Shown here: positions 17,922 to 27,315 of the stretch, piece by piece
Position numbering within the stretch: the first letter of the stretch is position 1
Layout of the letters: each line of letters begins with the position of its first letter
Assembly: GCA_965233625.1 (NCBI GenBank)
Contig: OZ247499.1
Coordinates: 6,076,001 to 6,140,000 of the forward strand
Source: G965233625 sp965233625
Lineage (GTDB): Bacteria > Planctomycetota > Planctomycetia > Pirellulales > Pirellulaceae
Reading direction: 5' to 3'
DNA length: 64,000 bases
Position numbers and translations under genes: made by a program
The notes under the pieces: generated by a model
Seen by the model: only the letters and a program-made list of their open reading frames with translations
The model's database searches: none
Told to the model about the DNA's origin: nothing

Positions 17922-19706
17922 ATGAAAAGGTTTGTGATAACGCTGCTGTTTACCGCGGCAGCTTGGCCCTTGTGTGCGGCGGAGACGAAGTCCACGGATG
18001 CGGCCAAGCAAGAGGCAACGCCCGCACAGTTGCAGATGCAGGAGCGGATCGGCAGCGATCTGAAGTACCTGTCTGCGGACGACCGGCAGGGCCGCGGCAT
18101 CGGGACGAAGGGGCTGGATCAGGCGGCGGAGTATATCGCCAGCGAATTCAAAAAGGCGGGGCTCAGCACCGCCGTGATCGACGGCCAGCCGTTTCAGGTT
18201 TTTGAAATGCCCGTCCGCACGGAAATGGGCCCGGCTAAAGATAACCGGCTGACTTTCCGTTACGCCAACAAAGACAGCGACGATAAGCCGCAGAATTTTG
18301 AATTCGCTTTGGGCAAAGACTTCAACCCGCTGGCGCTGGGCGACACGGGCAGCTTCGATGCGGAAGTCGTCTTCGCGGGGTACGGAATCTCGGCGCCGGG
18401 GATTAAGTACGATGATTACGCAGATATCGATGTGAAAGGGAAAGTCGTCATTGCCATCCGCAAGATGCCTGGCGCCGGCGACAAGAAGAGCCTCTTTTTC
18501 AAAGGGGAGAACCGTCGCCACGCTTTGTTCTCAAGCAAAGTCGCCGCCGCCCAGAAGCAGGGCGCTGCCGCGCTGATCCTGGTGAACGACGCGGGAGAAC
18601 TGGCGGGCCGCCGCGCGGCAGTGCAGCAGGCGATGGAGAAGCAGATTGTAGAAATTCAAAAGCAGACCGGCGCCTACCTGGAGATTGATAAAGACAAAGA
18701 AGACGAGCGGAAGAAACAGCGTGAGAAAGTGCTGGCGGCGACCACGAAGCTGAACACGCTGGCGGAAAATCTGGCCACGGGCTTCGACCAGCCGCTGACG
18801 CTCAATCAGGCGGGTAGGCGTGGCGGCAGCGGGAAGCTGCCCGTGATCTTCGCCACACGCTCGGCAGTGGACAGCCTACTCAAACAGGCCACGGGTAAGA
18901 TATTGGCGGACCTGGAAGCCGGGATCGAAAAGGAAATGAAACCCGCCAGCTTCGCCCTACAGCACTGCACGGCAGAGGGTTCGACATCGATCAACAATGT
19001 GGTCGCCAAGGTAAAGAACGTCATCGGCGTGCTGGAAGGCGAAGGGCCGCTGGCTAACGAAACCGTTGTCTTAGGCGCCCACTACGATCATCTTGGCACA
19101 GGCGCAGGCGGCGGGTCGCTGGCGCCGTGGACCAAGGCAATTCACAACGGCGCTGACGACAACGGTAGCGGCACCGTGTCACTGTTAGAAGCGGCCCGGC
19201 ACTTCGGGGCGGCGGGTAAGCCAAAACGCCGGATGGTTTTCATTGCGTTTACGGCGGAAGAACGCGGGCTGGTTGGCAGCCGGCACTACGTTTCCAAACC
19301 AGTGTTCCCCCTCAAAGAAACCGTCGCCATGATCAACATGGATATGGTGGGCCGTTTGACAGACAACAAGCTGCTGGTGCACGGCGTAGGAACCGCCAAA
19401 GATTTCCGCGGCCTGGTTGAAAAACACAACAAGACACACGCGTTTGAAATCATCCCTGTAGACGCCGGCCAGGGGCCAAGCGACCACGCCAGTTTCTATT
19501 CAGCCGGCGTGCCCGTACTGCATGTCTTTACTGGGCTGCACGATGACTATCACCGGCCCAGTGACGACTTTGAAACGGTGAATCTGACTGGCCTCCGTCG
19601 CATCACTTCGTTCGTCAATGATCTGACAGCCGACATTGTCAGCAGCGAAGAACGACCAGAGTTTCAGGAAACCAAACGCCCCGCCAAGTTCCGCGGCAGG
19701 CCGTAG
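17922..19706 (+). CDS. M28-family zinc aminopeptidase, exported
   Basis: A 594-residue metallopeptidase with a signal peptide (residues 1-20, ending PLCAAET). A PA-type insert (about residues 150-230: VVFAGYGISAPGIKYDDYAD, KGKVVIAIRKMPG) precedes the catalytic M28 domain. Two-zinc ligands are visible: His in GAHYDHLG, Asp in NGADDNGSGT, Glu-Glu in FTAEERGLVGSRHY, Asp in INMDMVGRL and His in GPSDHASFY. This is the complete set for a di-zinc aminopeptidase. A lysine/glutamate-rich stretch (about residues 240-275) may form a coiled linker. It probably trims N-terminal residues of peptides outside the cytoplasm. It shares its direction with the ThuA-like gene. Confidence 0.92.
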   Translation: MKRFVITLLFTAAAWPLCAAETKSTDAAKQEATPAQLQMQERIGSDLKYLSADDRQGRGIGTKGLDQAAEYIASEFKKAGLSTAVIDGQPFQVFEMPVRTEMGPAKDNRLTFRYANKDSDDKPQNFEFALGKDFNPLALGDTGSFDAEVVFAGYGISAPGIKYDDYADIDVKGKVVIAIRKMPGAGDKKSLFFKGENRRHALFSSKVAAAQKQGAAALILVNDAGELAGRRAAVQQAMEKQIVEIQKQTGAYLEIDKDKEDERKKQREKVLAATTKLNTLAENLATGFDQPLTLNQAGRRGGSGKLPVIFATRSAVDSLLKQATGKILADLEAGIEKEMKPASFALQHCTAEGSTSINNVVAKVKNVIGVLEGEGPLANETVVLGAHYDHLGTGAGGGSLAPWTKAIHNGADDNGSGTVSLLEAARHFGAAGKPKRRMVFIAFTAEERGLVGSRHYVSKPVFPLKETVAMINMDMVGRLTDNKLLVHGVGTAKDFRGLVEKHNKTHAFEIIPVDAGQGPSDHASFYSAGVPVLHVFTGLHDDYHRPSDDFETVNLTGLRRITSFVNDLTADIVSSEERPEFQETKRPAKFRGRP

Positions 19707-19730
19707 CGGAAAGATGCCTAAACGCCGCGC

Positions 19731-21149
19731 CTACTCTTCATCCTGCTGCGGCAGCCCGGAAGGGTCCAGCGTTACAGCTATGTCTGGCGCCATCGTGTCT
19801 TTGTAGCATTCGCCGTTATTGTCCGTGCGGTCCTGGCCGATGCTCCAGAGATAAGGGTGGCCGTCGCGGATTTCGTAGCGGAGCGGTTTGCCGTCGAAAG
19901 GATCGGTGGGGACGGTGGGCAGTTCGCCCGGAACAAGTTCTTCGAGCGTTTTAGGATAGCTGTCATTAGCCAGCTTGAAGCGCTGGCAAGCCAGTAGGGC
20001 GTCAACCATGTGCATCACCGCCTGGCTACGTGCGCCGGCGTTGCCTGCGGCGGAAACGGCCGGAGCCAGCAGCGTGGTGTAGATGAAGCGGAATCTTCCC
20101 GCGGGTGTATTAATCGCTGCCTGCATGTCAGCTTCTACTTTTTCAGATTCATCGAGCATCTGCGGCCACGGCTGTTCGCAGGCGTCGACCATCCGTGAAA
20201 GCGTGTGCAGATACAGCGCGATGTCTTCGCCCCGGGCGGGAACGGTCATCGAGGCGTCGAGGGAAGCAGGATTCTTGATTGCCTGCATTCCCAGCGTCCG
20301 CTCGCCTATTAGCCCCGCCTTCATGCTCTGCCGGTAATTAAACTGACGGACAATTTTTTGCAGTTCTACAAGCTGCGTATCTGTAAATTCAAGGTGCGGC
20401 AGTATGGCGACCAGATTGTTAACGGCGATATTATCCATCGCAATCTGCACCAGTTGCGAAACCAGTGTGACATCGTTCTCCAGCGCGCGGCCGGCCGTGA
20501 ACATCGCGCGAAGCGTTTTCATCACGCCTTCCATTTCCCCCTGATGGGCCTTCACATAAAGCTCCAGCGTCAACAAACGGCTGGTCTGCCGCATGTTCTG
20601 CACCTGGGGCAGCAGCATCGCGAAGCCGTCGGCGAACTTGCGGGGAAACCGCGCCCGGCCACCTTTAGAAGTTGCTTCGTGAATCTTGTCGAGTGTTGAC
20701 TTGTACTTCTTAAGAAAGGCCTCAACCATTGCCTGCTCTTTCCACCCCAGACTGGGCGGCGGAATCTCCTGCGGGCCTTCCCCACCAATGATGGGCAGTG
20801 GTGTGCAGTCTTCCTGAAAGGCAGGCGTGTCATAAACCTGATTGATGCTCATCCACAGCGCCGTCGTGTCTTCGTAGCCTGGCGCGACCACGTAGTACGT
20901 GTCCAGGTCGCTGACCGTGACGGGTTCGCCTTTTTCGCGGATCTTGTTCATTTCTGCTGCCATCCGGCCCCGGCCCACCGATTCAAAAATCAGATAGCCC
21001 CCGACGGGACACAGGCAGAAGAACATCAACAGACCGCCGCATCCCATCAGGCAGCCCAGCGGCCCGATCTTGCGTTTCTTCCCGCCGCGTGGCGGAATGT
21101 CTTCTGCGGGTGCTGTTTCGGTCTCCGTCTGCTCAGTAGTTGTCGCCAT
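19731..21149 (-). CDS. Membrane-anchored protein with pseudopilin-like C-terminus
   Basis: A 472-residue protein without a recognised family. An acidic, Thr/Glu-rich N-terminus and a basic GGKKRKIG stretch precede one strong membrane segment (about residues 30-57, Cys- and Gly-rich). The large outer part is helical. The last 80 residues (NDSYPKTLEELVPGELPTVP, DPFDGKPLRYEIRDG, YLWSIGQDRTDNNGE) resemble the C-terminal region of type II secretion pseudopilins such as GspG, but no pilin-type N-terminus is present. It is likely an inner-membrane protein with its bulk in the periplasm. It is convergent with the M28 gene, with 24 bases between stops. Confidence 0.7.
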   Translation of the reverse strand: MATTTEQTETETAPAEDIPPRGGKKRKIGPLGCLMGCGGLLMFFCLCPVGGYLIFESVGRGRMAAEMNKIREKGEPVTVSDLDTYYVVAPGYEDTTALWMSINQVYDTPAFQEDCTPLPIIGGEGPQEIPPPSLGWKEQAMVEAFLKKYKSTLDKIHEATSKGGRARFPRKFADGFAMLLPQVQNMRQTSRLLTLELYVKAHQGEMEGVMKTLRAMFTAGRALENDVTLVSQLVQIAMDNIAVNNLVAILPHLEFTDTQLVELQKIVRQFNYRQSMKAGLIGERTLGMQAIKNPASLDASMTVPARGEDIALYLHTLSRMVDACEQPWPQMLDESEKVEADMQAAINTPAGRFRFIYTTLLAPAVSAAGNAGARSQAVMHMVDALLACQRFKLANDSYPKTLEELVPGELPTVPTDPFDGKPLRYEIRDGHPYLWSIGQDRTDNNGECYKDTMAPDIAVTLDPSGLPQQDEE

Positions 21150-21377
21150 GTTGCTGTTTCAAATACGAAGTGGTGCTGCAAAGACAGAGTACCGCATGGC
21201 GCCGGGCCATGTGCAAATATATACGTATCCTATCTGCACAAAACACGGGCTCACAGAACCTATAGGGAGACAGCCCAGCCGGAAGGGGCCAATTTTATGG
21301 CGACGAGAGCCCTGGCCCATGCAACGCCGTTACGCCGCATGCGTTTGAGTCGAAATAACACGGTAACCCGCGTGACC

Positions 21378-24300
21378 TTAACCACGCGTGAGCGTTTCGT
21401 CTAAGTTGAAAATCATGCTGCAAACGATCGTCAGCGCCGCGTGCTGCGCCGGGTCGATCTTTTCATTGCGGGCATGCTCGCCAATGGCCAGCAGCTTTTT
21501 GGCTCGTTCTGGATCATTCTTAAACGCGGCCAGTTCTTCGTGATAGGCGGCGGTCAGCATCTTCAGAACGGCGTCGCCCGGTTTCACACCGGCCGAGAGG
21601 CGGTAGGCGGCGACAATCTGCGCCGTAATATCGTCGCTCTGCTGGATGACACGCTCTGCCAGCACGCGGGCGGCCTCCATAAACTGCGGATCGTTCAGCG
21701 TGACCAGCGCCTGCAGCGGCGTGTTGGTCCGCGAGCGTTTGATGGTGCACTTCTCACGCGTGGGCGTGTCGAAGATGGTCATCGCCGGCGCCGGGGCGGA
21801 GCGTTTCCAGTAGGTGTACATGCTGCGGCGATACAGCTTATCGCCCTTATCCTGCACAAACCGCACATTGCCACTCAGAGCAACTTCATTCCATAGCCCT
21901 GGCGGCTGATACGGTTTCACGCTGGGGCCGCCAATGGTGTTGACCATCAGCCCCGAGGCGGCCAGTGCGTTGTCGCGGATGAATTCGCCCTGCAGCCTGA
22001 ACCGTGGCGCCCGTGCGTACAAGCTGTTCTCCGGATCGGCCTTCTGCAGCTCTGGCGTGGTGCGTGAGGTCTGCCGGTAGGTGTTGCTCATCACCATCTG
22101 CCGCAGCGTGCGTTTGATGTTCCAGCCGTTCTCCACAAAATCAACCGCCAGCCAGTCCAGCAGCGCCGGATGCGTGGGCGAGGCGCCCTGCGAACCAAAG
22201 TCCTCCACCGTGCTGACGATGCCTTTGCCGAACATCATGTACCAGTATCGGTTCACGGCCACGCGTGAGGTTAGCGGGTGATTGGGCTGCACCAGCCACT
22301 TGGCAAGACCCAGGCGGTTGGCCTCTGCGTCTTTGGGCAGCGGCGGCAATGCGGCCGGCACGCCGGGCGAAACGGGATTGTCCTTCAGGGGCGAAGCGTA
22401 ATCGCCCCGGTTCAGCATGTAGGTCATCCGCTTGGTATCGGCCATGACCATCACGGTCGAAATGGGTTTTTCAGCCGCAGCGATATCGGCCTTCACCTTC
22501 TGCACCTGCTTGGCGATCTGTTGGTAAGGCTTATCTTCGTTGTTCAAGTAGAACAGACGCAGCTCGTCACGCTGTTTATCGCTCAGCTTGCTTTCGGGCA
22601 GCGCGAGCAATGGGGCCAAAGGATCGGCGCCCGCGAGCGCCGCCACTTCAAGCCCGGTCAGATTGCGGGCGAAAACACGCACGTCGTCCACAATGCCGTT
22701 GAAGGGCGAACCGCTACTGCGCTTACCAATCTGAAACGGCGTATTGGTGCGGATCGTTTCCGTCAGGCCGTTCTGCTCGATGTTCCACGGTTCTTCTTTG
22801 CCGTTGATATACAGCTTGACGCCCGCAGCTTTGCCGGAGCCATCGTAGGTGGCGAAGACGTGCTGCCATTCATTGGGCTTCAGTTTGGTTCTGGTCGTAA
22901 CCTTCAACGCATTGCCCGGCCAGCTATTGATGATGTGCATCGAGAGGCCGCCGCCGGTCACGTAGATGTCGTAGCCGCGGTGGGCGTTGCCATCGTCCAT
23001 GCGGGCGATGATGGCGCCGGATGGGTTTCCCTTGGGCTTGATCCAGGCGCCATAAGAAAACGCATCGGTCCGCTCGAACGAGCCAACGTCGCCGGCCTGA
23101 ATGAATGACCGGCCGCCGGTTTCAAAGCCGTTGTTGAATTTGCCGCTAACCCACGTCGCTTTGCCTTTGACGGTCGCTTTGCGTTTGGCGTCGGCAGCGT
23201 CCGTCACCTTGTTGCCTTTGGTCTCGTCCAAGGTGAAGTGGGCCAGCATGTCGGTCGGCGCCAGCGTCTGTTCTTCGCTGGACTCGCGTTTAGCACGCAG
23301 CCACTTGGCGAACGCTTCTTCGCTGGCTTCGCGTCGCGCGGCCAGTTGTTTTTCTAACGGCGCAAGCTGCTGCTGAAGACCGGCGATCTTCGCTGCGGCG
23401 TTTACATCCGGCACGTTCACGATGGGAGATTGATTACCACGGCGGGTTTGCATGCCGGGGTCGGCTGCCTGATTGAAGTACGCGTAGAACTGGTAGTATT
23501 CACGCTGCGGAACCGGGTCGTACTTATGATCGTGGCACTGGGCGCATTCCATCGTCAGCGCCAGCCACGTCATCGACGTGGTCTTCACACGGTCCACGGC
23601 GTACTCAACGCGGTACTCTTCCGCAATGGCGCCGCCTTCGTCGGTGGTGGCGTTGTTGCGGTTGAAGCCTGTGGCAATCTTCTGGTCAATCGTCGCATCC
23701 GGCAGCAGGTCGCCAGCCAGTTGTTCCACGGTGAACTGATCGAAGGGTTTATTTTTGTTGTACGCCTTAATCACCCAATCGCGCCACGGCCACATATCGC
23801 GGGGTCCGTCGGCATGGAAGACGCTGGAATCGCCATAGCGGGCAATGTCCATCCACATCAGCGCCATGCGTTCGCCAAACCGCTCGGAAGCCAGCAACCG
23901 GTCCACGACTTTCGCGTAAGCGTTGGGACTCTTGTCGCTGACAAACGCATCAATTTCTTCCAGTGTCGGCGGCAGACCCGTCAGGTCAAAGGTCACGCGC
24001 CGCAGCAGACGCTCGCGGGTGGCAGGCTGCGATGGCGAAAGACCGGCGGTTTCCAGTCGCGAAAGAATGAACGCATCAATCGGGTTCTGCACCCAGGCCT
24101 GCTGTTTCACCTGCGGAATGGCGGGTTTTTCCGGTGCGATAAACGCCCAGTGCCCTTCCCACGTGGCGCCTTGCTGAATCCACTTCTTCAGCAGTTCACG
24201 CTCTGCCGGTTTGACTTCTTTATGCGCTGACGGCGGCGGCATCTGATAGTCGGGATCGTCAGAAATAATGCGGTCCCACGCTTCGTTCTGGCTGATATCT

Positions 24301-24533
24301 TTCTCACCGAACGCCGCCGCCACGCCTTCGGCCGTGTCTAGTCGCAGATCGGCCTCGCGGTGCTGCTCGTCAGGGCCATGACACTGAAAGCAGTTGTTGG
24401 CCAGCACCGGGCGGATATCGCGGCTGTAACGCAGTTGCGGCTCGGCGGCCCGGGCCGGTTGGCTCACCGGGGCAAAACCCGCGATGGCGACCAACAGCGC
24501 AAACATCAGATGCAAACGGCAGCGGAGAATCAT
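21378..24533 (-). CDS. Planctomycete cytochrome c / DUF1549 / DUF1553 protein with LamG-like domain
   Basis: A 1051-residue exported protein. The start at 24533 (MILRCRL) is an ATG; a GTG five codons upstream is also possible. A signal peptide (ending near PARAAEP) precedes a planctomycete cytochrome-c domain with one haem motif CFQCH at about residue 45. A DUF1549 domain follows (NPIDAFILSRLETAGL) with a second CxxCH (CAQCHDHKYDP). The middle (about 440-590) is a LamG/concanavalin-like jelly roll (GRSFIQAGDVGSFERTDAFS), and DUF1553 occupies about 690-1030 (VNRYWYMMFGKGIV, SRTNTPLQALVTLNDP). The family may oxidise or bind glycans outside the cytoplasm. The usual DUF1501 partner is not adjacent here; the only one lies near 4-5 kb. 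Confidence 0.92.
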   Translation of the reverse strand: MILRCRLHLMFALLVAIAGFAPVSQPARAAEPQLRYSRDIRPVLANNCFQCHGPDEQHREADLRLDTAEGVAAAFGEKDISQNEAWDRIISDDPDYQMPPPSAHKEVKPAERELLKKWIQQGATWEGHWAFIAPEKPAIPQVKQQAWVQNPIDAFILSRLETAGLSPSQPATRERLLRRVTFDLTGLPPTLEEIDAFVSDKSPNAYAKVVDRLLASERFGERMALMWMDIARYGDSSVFHADGPRDMWPWRDWVIKAYNKNKPFDQFTVEQLAGDLLPDATIDQKIATGFNRNNATTDEGGAIAEEYRVEYAVDRVKTTSMTWLALTMECAQCHDHKYDPVPQREYYQFYAYFNQAADPGMQTRRGNQSPIVNVPDVNAAAKIAGLQQQLAPLEKQLAARREASEEAFAKWLRAKRESSEEQTLAPTDMLAHFTLDETKGNKVTDAADAKRKATVKGKATWVSGKFNNGFETGGRSFIQAGDVGSFERTDAFSYGAWIKPKGNPSGAIIARMDDGNAHRGYDIYVTGGGLSMHIINSWPGNALKVTTRTKLKPNEWQHVFATYDGSGKAAGVKLYINGKEEPWNIEQNGLTETIRTNTPFQIGKRSSGSPFNGIVDDVRVFARNLTGLEVAALAGADPLAPLLALPESKLSDKQRDELRLFYLNNEDKPYQQIAKQVQKVKADIAAAEKPISTVMVMADTKRMTYMLNRGDYASPLKDNPVSPGVPAALPPLPKDAEANRLGLAKWLVQPNHPLTSRVAVNRYWYMMFGKGIVSTVEDFGSQGASPTHPALLDWLAVDFVENGWNIKRTLRQMVMSNTYRQTSRTTPELQKADPENSLYARAPRFRLQGEFIRDNALAASGLMVNTIGGPSVKPYQPPGLWNEVALSGNVRFVQDKGDKLYRRSMYTYWKRSAPAPAMTIFDTPTREKCTIKRSRTNTPLQALVTLNDPQFMEAARVLAERVIQQSDDITAQIVAAYRLSAGVKPGDAVLKMLTAAYHEELAAFKNDPERAKKLLAIGEHARNEKIDPAQHAALTIVCSMIFNLDETLTRG

Positions 24534-24782
24534 GATGGTAAGCAGCACAGCCTTTCGGCAACGCAGCAGGAAAGGTGTTGGATAGGCAGCGGAAAATCAG
24601 GTGCGAATACCGGTCATTCCGCCGATGAAGGGAGGACTCATTATTATATCAACCACCCACACCATCGCAAACTTCACCAGACTCCGCCGGACGACGCCCG
24701 ACCTACGGTTGAAACCATCGCCAATTCAGGGCAAAGTACCTGTCGTCCTACATCCGCGGAACTGTCAACCGGAAAAAACAAC

Positions 24783-25655
24783 ATGCCTCAACTTGAACAA
24801 CTGACCACCACGCCCGCAACACTGGGCGAAGGCCCCTGCTGGCACGCCGCGGAACAGGTGCTGTACTGGGTGGATATCTGGGGCAAGGCGCTTCACCGGT
24901 TTGATCCCGCCAGCGGCGAAGATCAGCAGTGGGAGATCGGGCAGATGATAGGAACCGTGGCGCCGCGGGCAAGTGGCGGCCTGTTGCTGGGGCTGGAGCG
25001 CGGGTTTGCGTTCTTTGATCCGGGAACGGAAAAACTGGAGCATCTACCACCGCTGGAAGACAACGACGTCACCCGCTTTAACGATGGCAAATGCGACCCC
25101 GCCGGCCGGTTCTGGTGCGGTTCGATGGATCAGCAGGAAGAAACTTCCGTCGGCACGCTGTACCGCATGACGGCGGATCAGCAGGTCACGCCGCAGGTGC
25201 ACGATCTGGGCATTTCCAACGGCATGGGCTGGAACCCGGATCAGACGGTGATGTACTTCATCGATTCGCCCACCAAGTCCGTTTTCGCCTTCGACTACGA
25301 CGCTGCCACCGGCGATATCAGCAACCGCCGCGTCGCCTTCAAGCTTACCGACGAAGATGGCTGGCCCGATGGCATGACCACTGACACCGAAGGCATGATC
25401 TGGCTGGCTGAATGGGCAGGCTCCCGCGTCTGCCGCCGCCATCCTGAAACGGGCGAAATCCTCACGCAGATCGACACCCCGGCCCCGCACACGTCGGCCT
25501 GCTGTTTCGGCGGCCCCGATATGAACCACCTCTACATCACCACCGCCCGCAAAGGCATGACGCCGGAGCAACTTAAACAACACCCCGAAGCCGGCAACCT
25601 GTTCCGCATCGAAACCGATGTCACCGGCAGCCCGACCCACGCCTTCGCAGGCTGA
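24783..25655 (+). CDS. SMP-30/gluconolactonase family protein
   Basis: A 290-residue six-bladed beta-propeller protein of the SMP-30/gluconolactonase family, which hydrolyses sugar lactones using a divalent metal. The start at ATG 24783 gives the usual N-terminus with ATLGEGPCWH (metal-ligand Glu about 16). Other ligand positions are Asn in TRFNDGKCDPAGRFWCGSMD, Asn in ISNGMGWNPDQ and Asp in DEDGWPDGMTTD. No signal peptide is visible, so it is probably cytosolic. The frame extends far upstream without a plausible start. No sugar-pathway partner is adjacent. Confidence 0.9.
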   Translation: MPQLEQLTTTPATLGEGPCWHAAEQVLYWVDIWGKALHRFDPASGEDQQWEIGQMIGTVAPRASGGLLLGLERGFAFFDPGTEKLEHLPPLEDNDVTRFNDGKCDPAGRFWCGSMDQQEETSVGTLYRMTADQQVTPQVHDLGISNGMGWNPDQTVMYFIDSPTKSVFAFDYDAATGDISNRRVAFKLTDEDGWPDGMTTDTEGMIWLAEWAGSRVCRRHPETGEILTQIDTPAPHTSACCFGGPDMNHLYITTARKGMTPEQLKQHPEAGNLFRIETDVTGSPTHAFAG

Positions 25656-25712
25656 CCAGGCGCCGTGAGGATGTTGACGCAGGTTGCATCTCACGCGGAA
25701 TGAAAGCCGTTA

Positions 25713-25805
25713 TTAACGCAGCCTCTGGATCTTCATTGCCACCTGCGTTTTAGTCTGGATGCTACCGGCTGTGCTTGAAATCGCTGGCAGCTTTAAACGC
25801 TCTGT
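25713..25805 (-). pseudogene. C-terminal remnant of a second copy of the 26.4-27.2 kb gene
   Basis: On the minus strand this stretch encodes LPAIS..AGSIQTKTQVAMKIQRLR and a stop. The intact gene downstream ends LPAIA..VGGIQTETQVAMKIQRLR and a stop. Bases 25713-25763 match 26440-26490 at about 46 of 51 positions by eye, mostly with silent differences. Upstream (towards 25.86 kb) the similarity ends and the unrelated plus-strand gene begins. This looks like a paralogue that lost everything but its tail, perhaps when the neighbouring gene was inserted. Confidence 0.7.
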
Positions 25806-25863
25806 CACACGTTCTCCTTTCTTCGACGCAGTATCCAGGCCGCGAGTGTAATTAAGGATTCTG

Positions 25864-26367
25864 ATGACGAGCAAACTGGAGTTAACAGAAACCGTTCTAG
25901 CCCAATTATTTGACGAAACCAGTGCGTACCTAGACGACCTGCAAACGGTGCTTTGGGATGTCAATCTGGGGATTGCTTTGATGGTTTACGATCCATCAAA
26001 TTTCGGTCTGGTGACGAACAGTATTCCTAAGGTGGAAAAGTCTGCCGACCAGTTCATGCAAACTTGGTCGCGGTATCGACATTGCGAATCGACAGCTTCC
26101 GCGATTGCCGAAGCATATGATCGATATCTGGAAGACGAAGATGGCGCAGAATACGATTTTGACCGTAGTGTCTACGAGGCGATGGTGGAAACGTTTCAAC
26201 GTGTCAAAACGTCATATGATCTGAAGAGCGAGATCTACGCTGAGGAATTCTTCTGGGCGATCAAGTTCGCGGATCCGTCATCAGAGCAGGAACAAGTTGC
26301 TGTTGAGGCCTTTCGGCAACTCAACACGGATGAACTGGTTTCGAAATTTAAGCAGGTGTCGAAGTAA
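25864..26367 (+). CDS. Hypothetical protein in AT-richer segment
   Basis: A 167-residue acidic, mostly helical protein. I do not recognise it. It has no signal peptide or membrane segment. Notable features are the N-terminal LTETVLAQLFDETSAYLDDL, an acidic middle (RYLEDEDGAEYDFDRSVYEA) and a C-terminal KFKQVSK. Its base composition is visibly more AT-rich than its neighbours. It sits between two copies of the 3' end of another gene (25713-25763 and 26440-26490), which suggests an insertion or rearrangement. ATG 25864 follows an in-frame stop closely and is the only good start. Confidence 0.65.
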   Translation: MTSKLELTETVLAQLFDETSAYLDDLQTVLWDVNLGIALMVYDPSNFGLVTNSIPKVEKSADQFMQTWSRYRHCESTASAIAEAYDRYLEDEDGAEYDFDRSVYEAMVETFQRVKTSYDLKSEIYAEEFFWAIKFADPSSEQEQVAVEAFRQLNTDELVSKFKQVSK

Positions 26368-26439
26368 TTTTTCAAGAGTGAAAGTTCATGTGGCACCTGC
26401 TTCCTGAACGCTTGAACGTCGGCAGGCCGAAGACGGCTA

Positions 26440-27234
26440 CTAACGCAGCCTCTGGATCTTCATCGCCACTTGCGTTTCAGTCTGGATGCCGCCGACCTTG
26501 GTGGCGATAGCTGGCAACACTTCGCTGCGGACTTTCGCCAGGATGGCGCCGCCGGGTTTCATGCCTTCGGCAGCGGCCGCGATTGCCGGGTCAACTTTGT
26601 CTTCGCCAAGTGCAAACGAAATTTCCAGCGGCTTCACGCCGATCCAGGGCGTCTTTAGATCGCTGGCCAGCAGCGTTACCCGCAGCGTCACTTGGTCGCC
26701 CTGCTTCGCCGCGGCGCCTTTGCCCGGCTCAAGCGGGCTGACGTAATTCACATAGCTGGTGCCGGTAACGCTTTGCGCGCTCCACTTGGGCGCCTTGGCA
26801 TCTGGGCCATGCAGCAGCAGATTGCCACTGGCGACAACTTTGGATTGTTTCAGATCAAAAGAAGTGGCGATATCGCCATTGTCGACATAGATCTTCACCT
26901 GCCTGGTAGTGACGGGCGCCTTGCAACGGTGCACCAGATAACCGCCCTCGATTTCGTTCGTAAAATCAAAAATGCAGTGGCCCTTCTCTCGGCCCAGTAT
27001 TTCAACCCGCACCGAACCCAGCCCCCAGCCGAAACCCGCGCTGCCGCGCTTGCATGTTGCAGGATCGAACGAAAGCCAGCCCTTCCCGACCTCGATCCCG
27101 GTTCCCACTACCGCTTCCGCCGCTTGCTTTGTCTGCGTGTTATCTGGCGGCGCCGTGAGTAGATTACTGGCAGACACAGCCGCGATGAGAAGCGAGACGA
27201 ACAGCAACAGCGGGATGAAGATGTAGCGTTTCAT
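26440..27234 (-). CDS. Exported hypothetical protein
   Basis: A 264-residue protein. The start at 27234 (MKRYIFIPLLLFVSLL) gives a clear signal peptide ending near AAVSASN; the frame reaches 20 codons further upstream without a signal. I do not recognise the family. The mature part looks all-beta, with stretches such as GWLSFDPATCKRGSAGFGWG and LGREKGHCIFDFTNEIEGG, and ends in TQVAMKIQRLR. It is likely periplasmic. A partial second copy of its 3' end lies at 25713-25805. It is divergent from the GH43-like gene with about 80 bases between starts. Confidence 0.7.
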   Translation of the reverse strand: MKRYIFIPLLLFVSLLIAAVSASNLLTAPPDNTQTKQAAEAVVGTGIEVGKGWLSFDPATCKRGSAGFGWGLGSVRVEILGREKGHCIFDFTNEIEGGYLVHRCKAPVTTRQVKIYVDNGDIATSFDLKQSKVVASGNLLLHGPDAKAPKWSAQSVTGTSYVNYVSPLEPGKGAAAKQGDQVTLRVTLLASDLKTPWIGVKPLEISFALGEDKVDPAIAAAAEGMKPGGAILAKVRSEVLPAIATKVGGIQTETQVAMKIQRLR

Positions 27235-27315
27235 AGCAGCGATGCTTTCAACGTGACAGGGGCGTTCTGAGAAGGTACAACCGCCGTACTTCATTCTCCC
27301 TTGCAGGACGTTCCT

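Noticed and set aside
22278..24230. Long plus-strand frames of 266-276 codons
   Set aside because: Antisense to the DUF1549/1553 gene; composition is that of a shadow frame.
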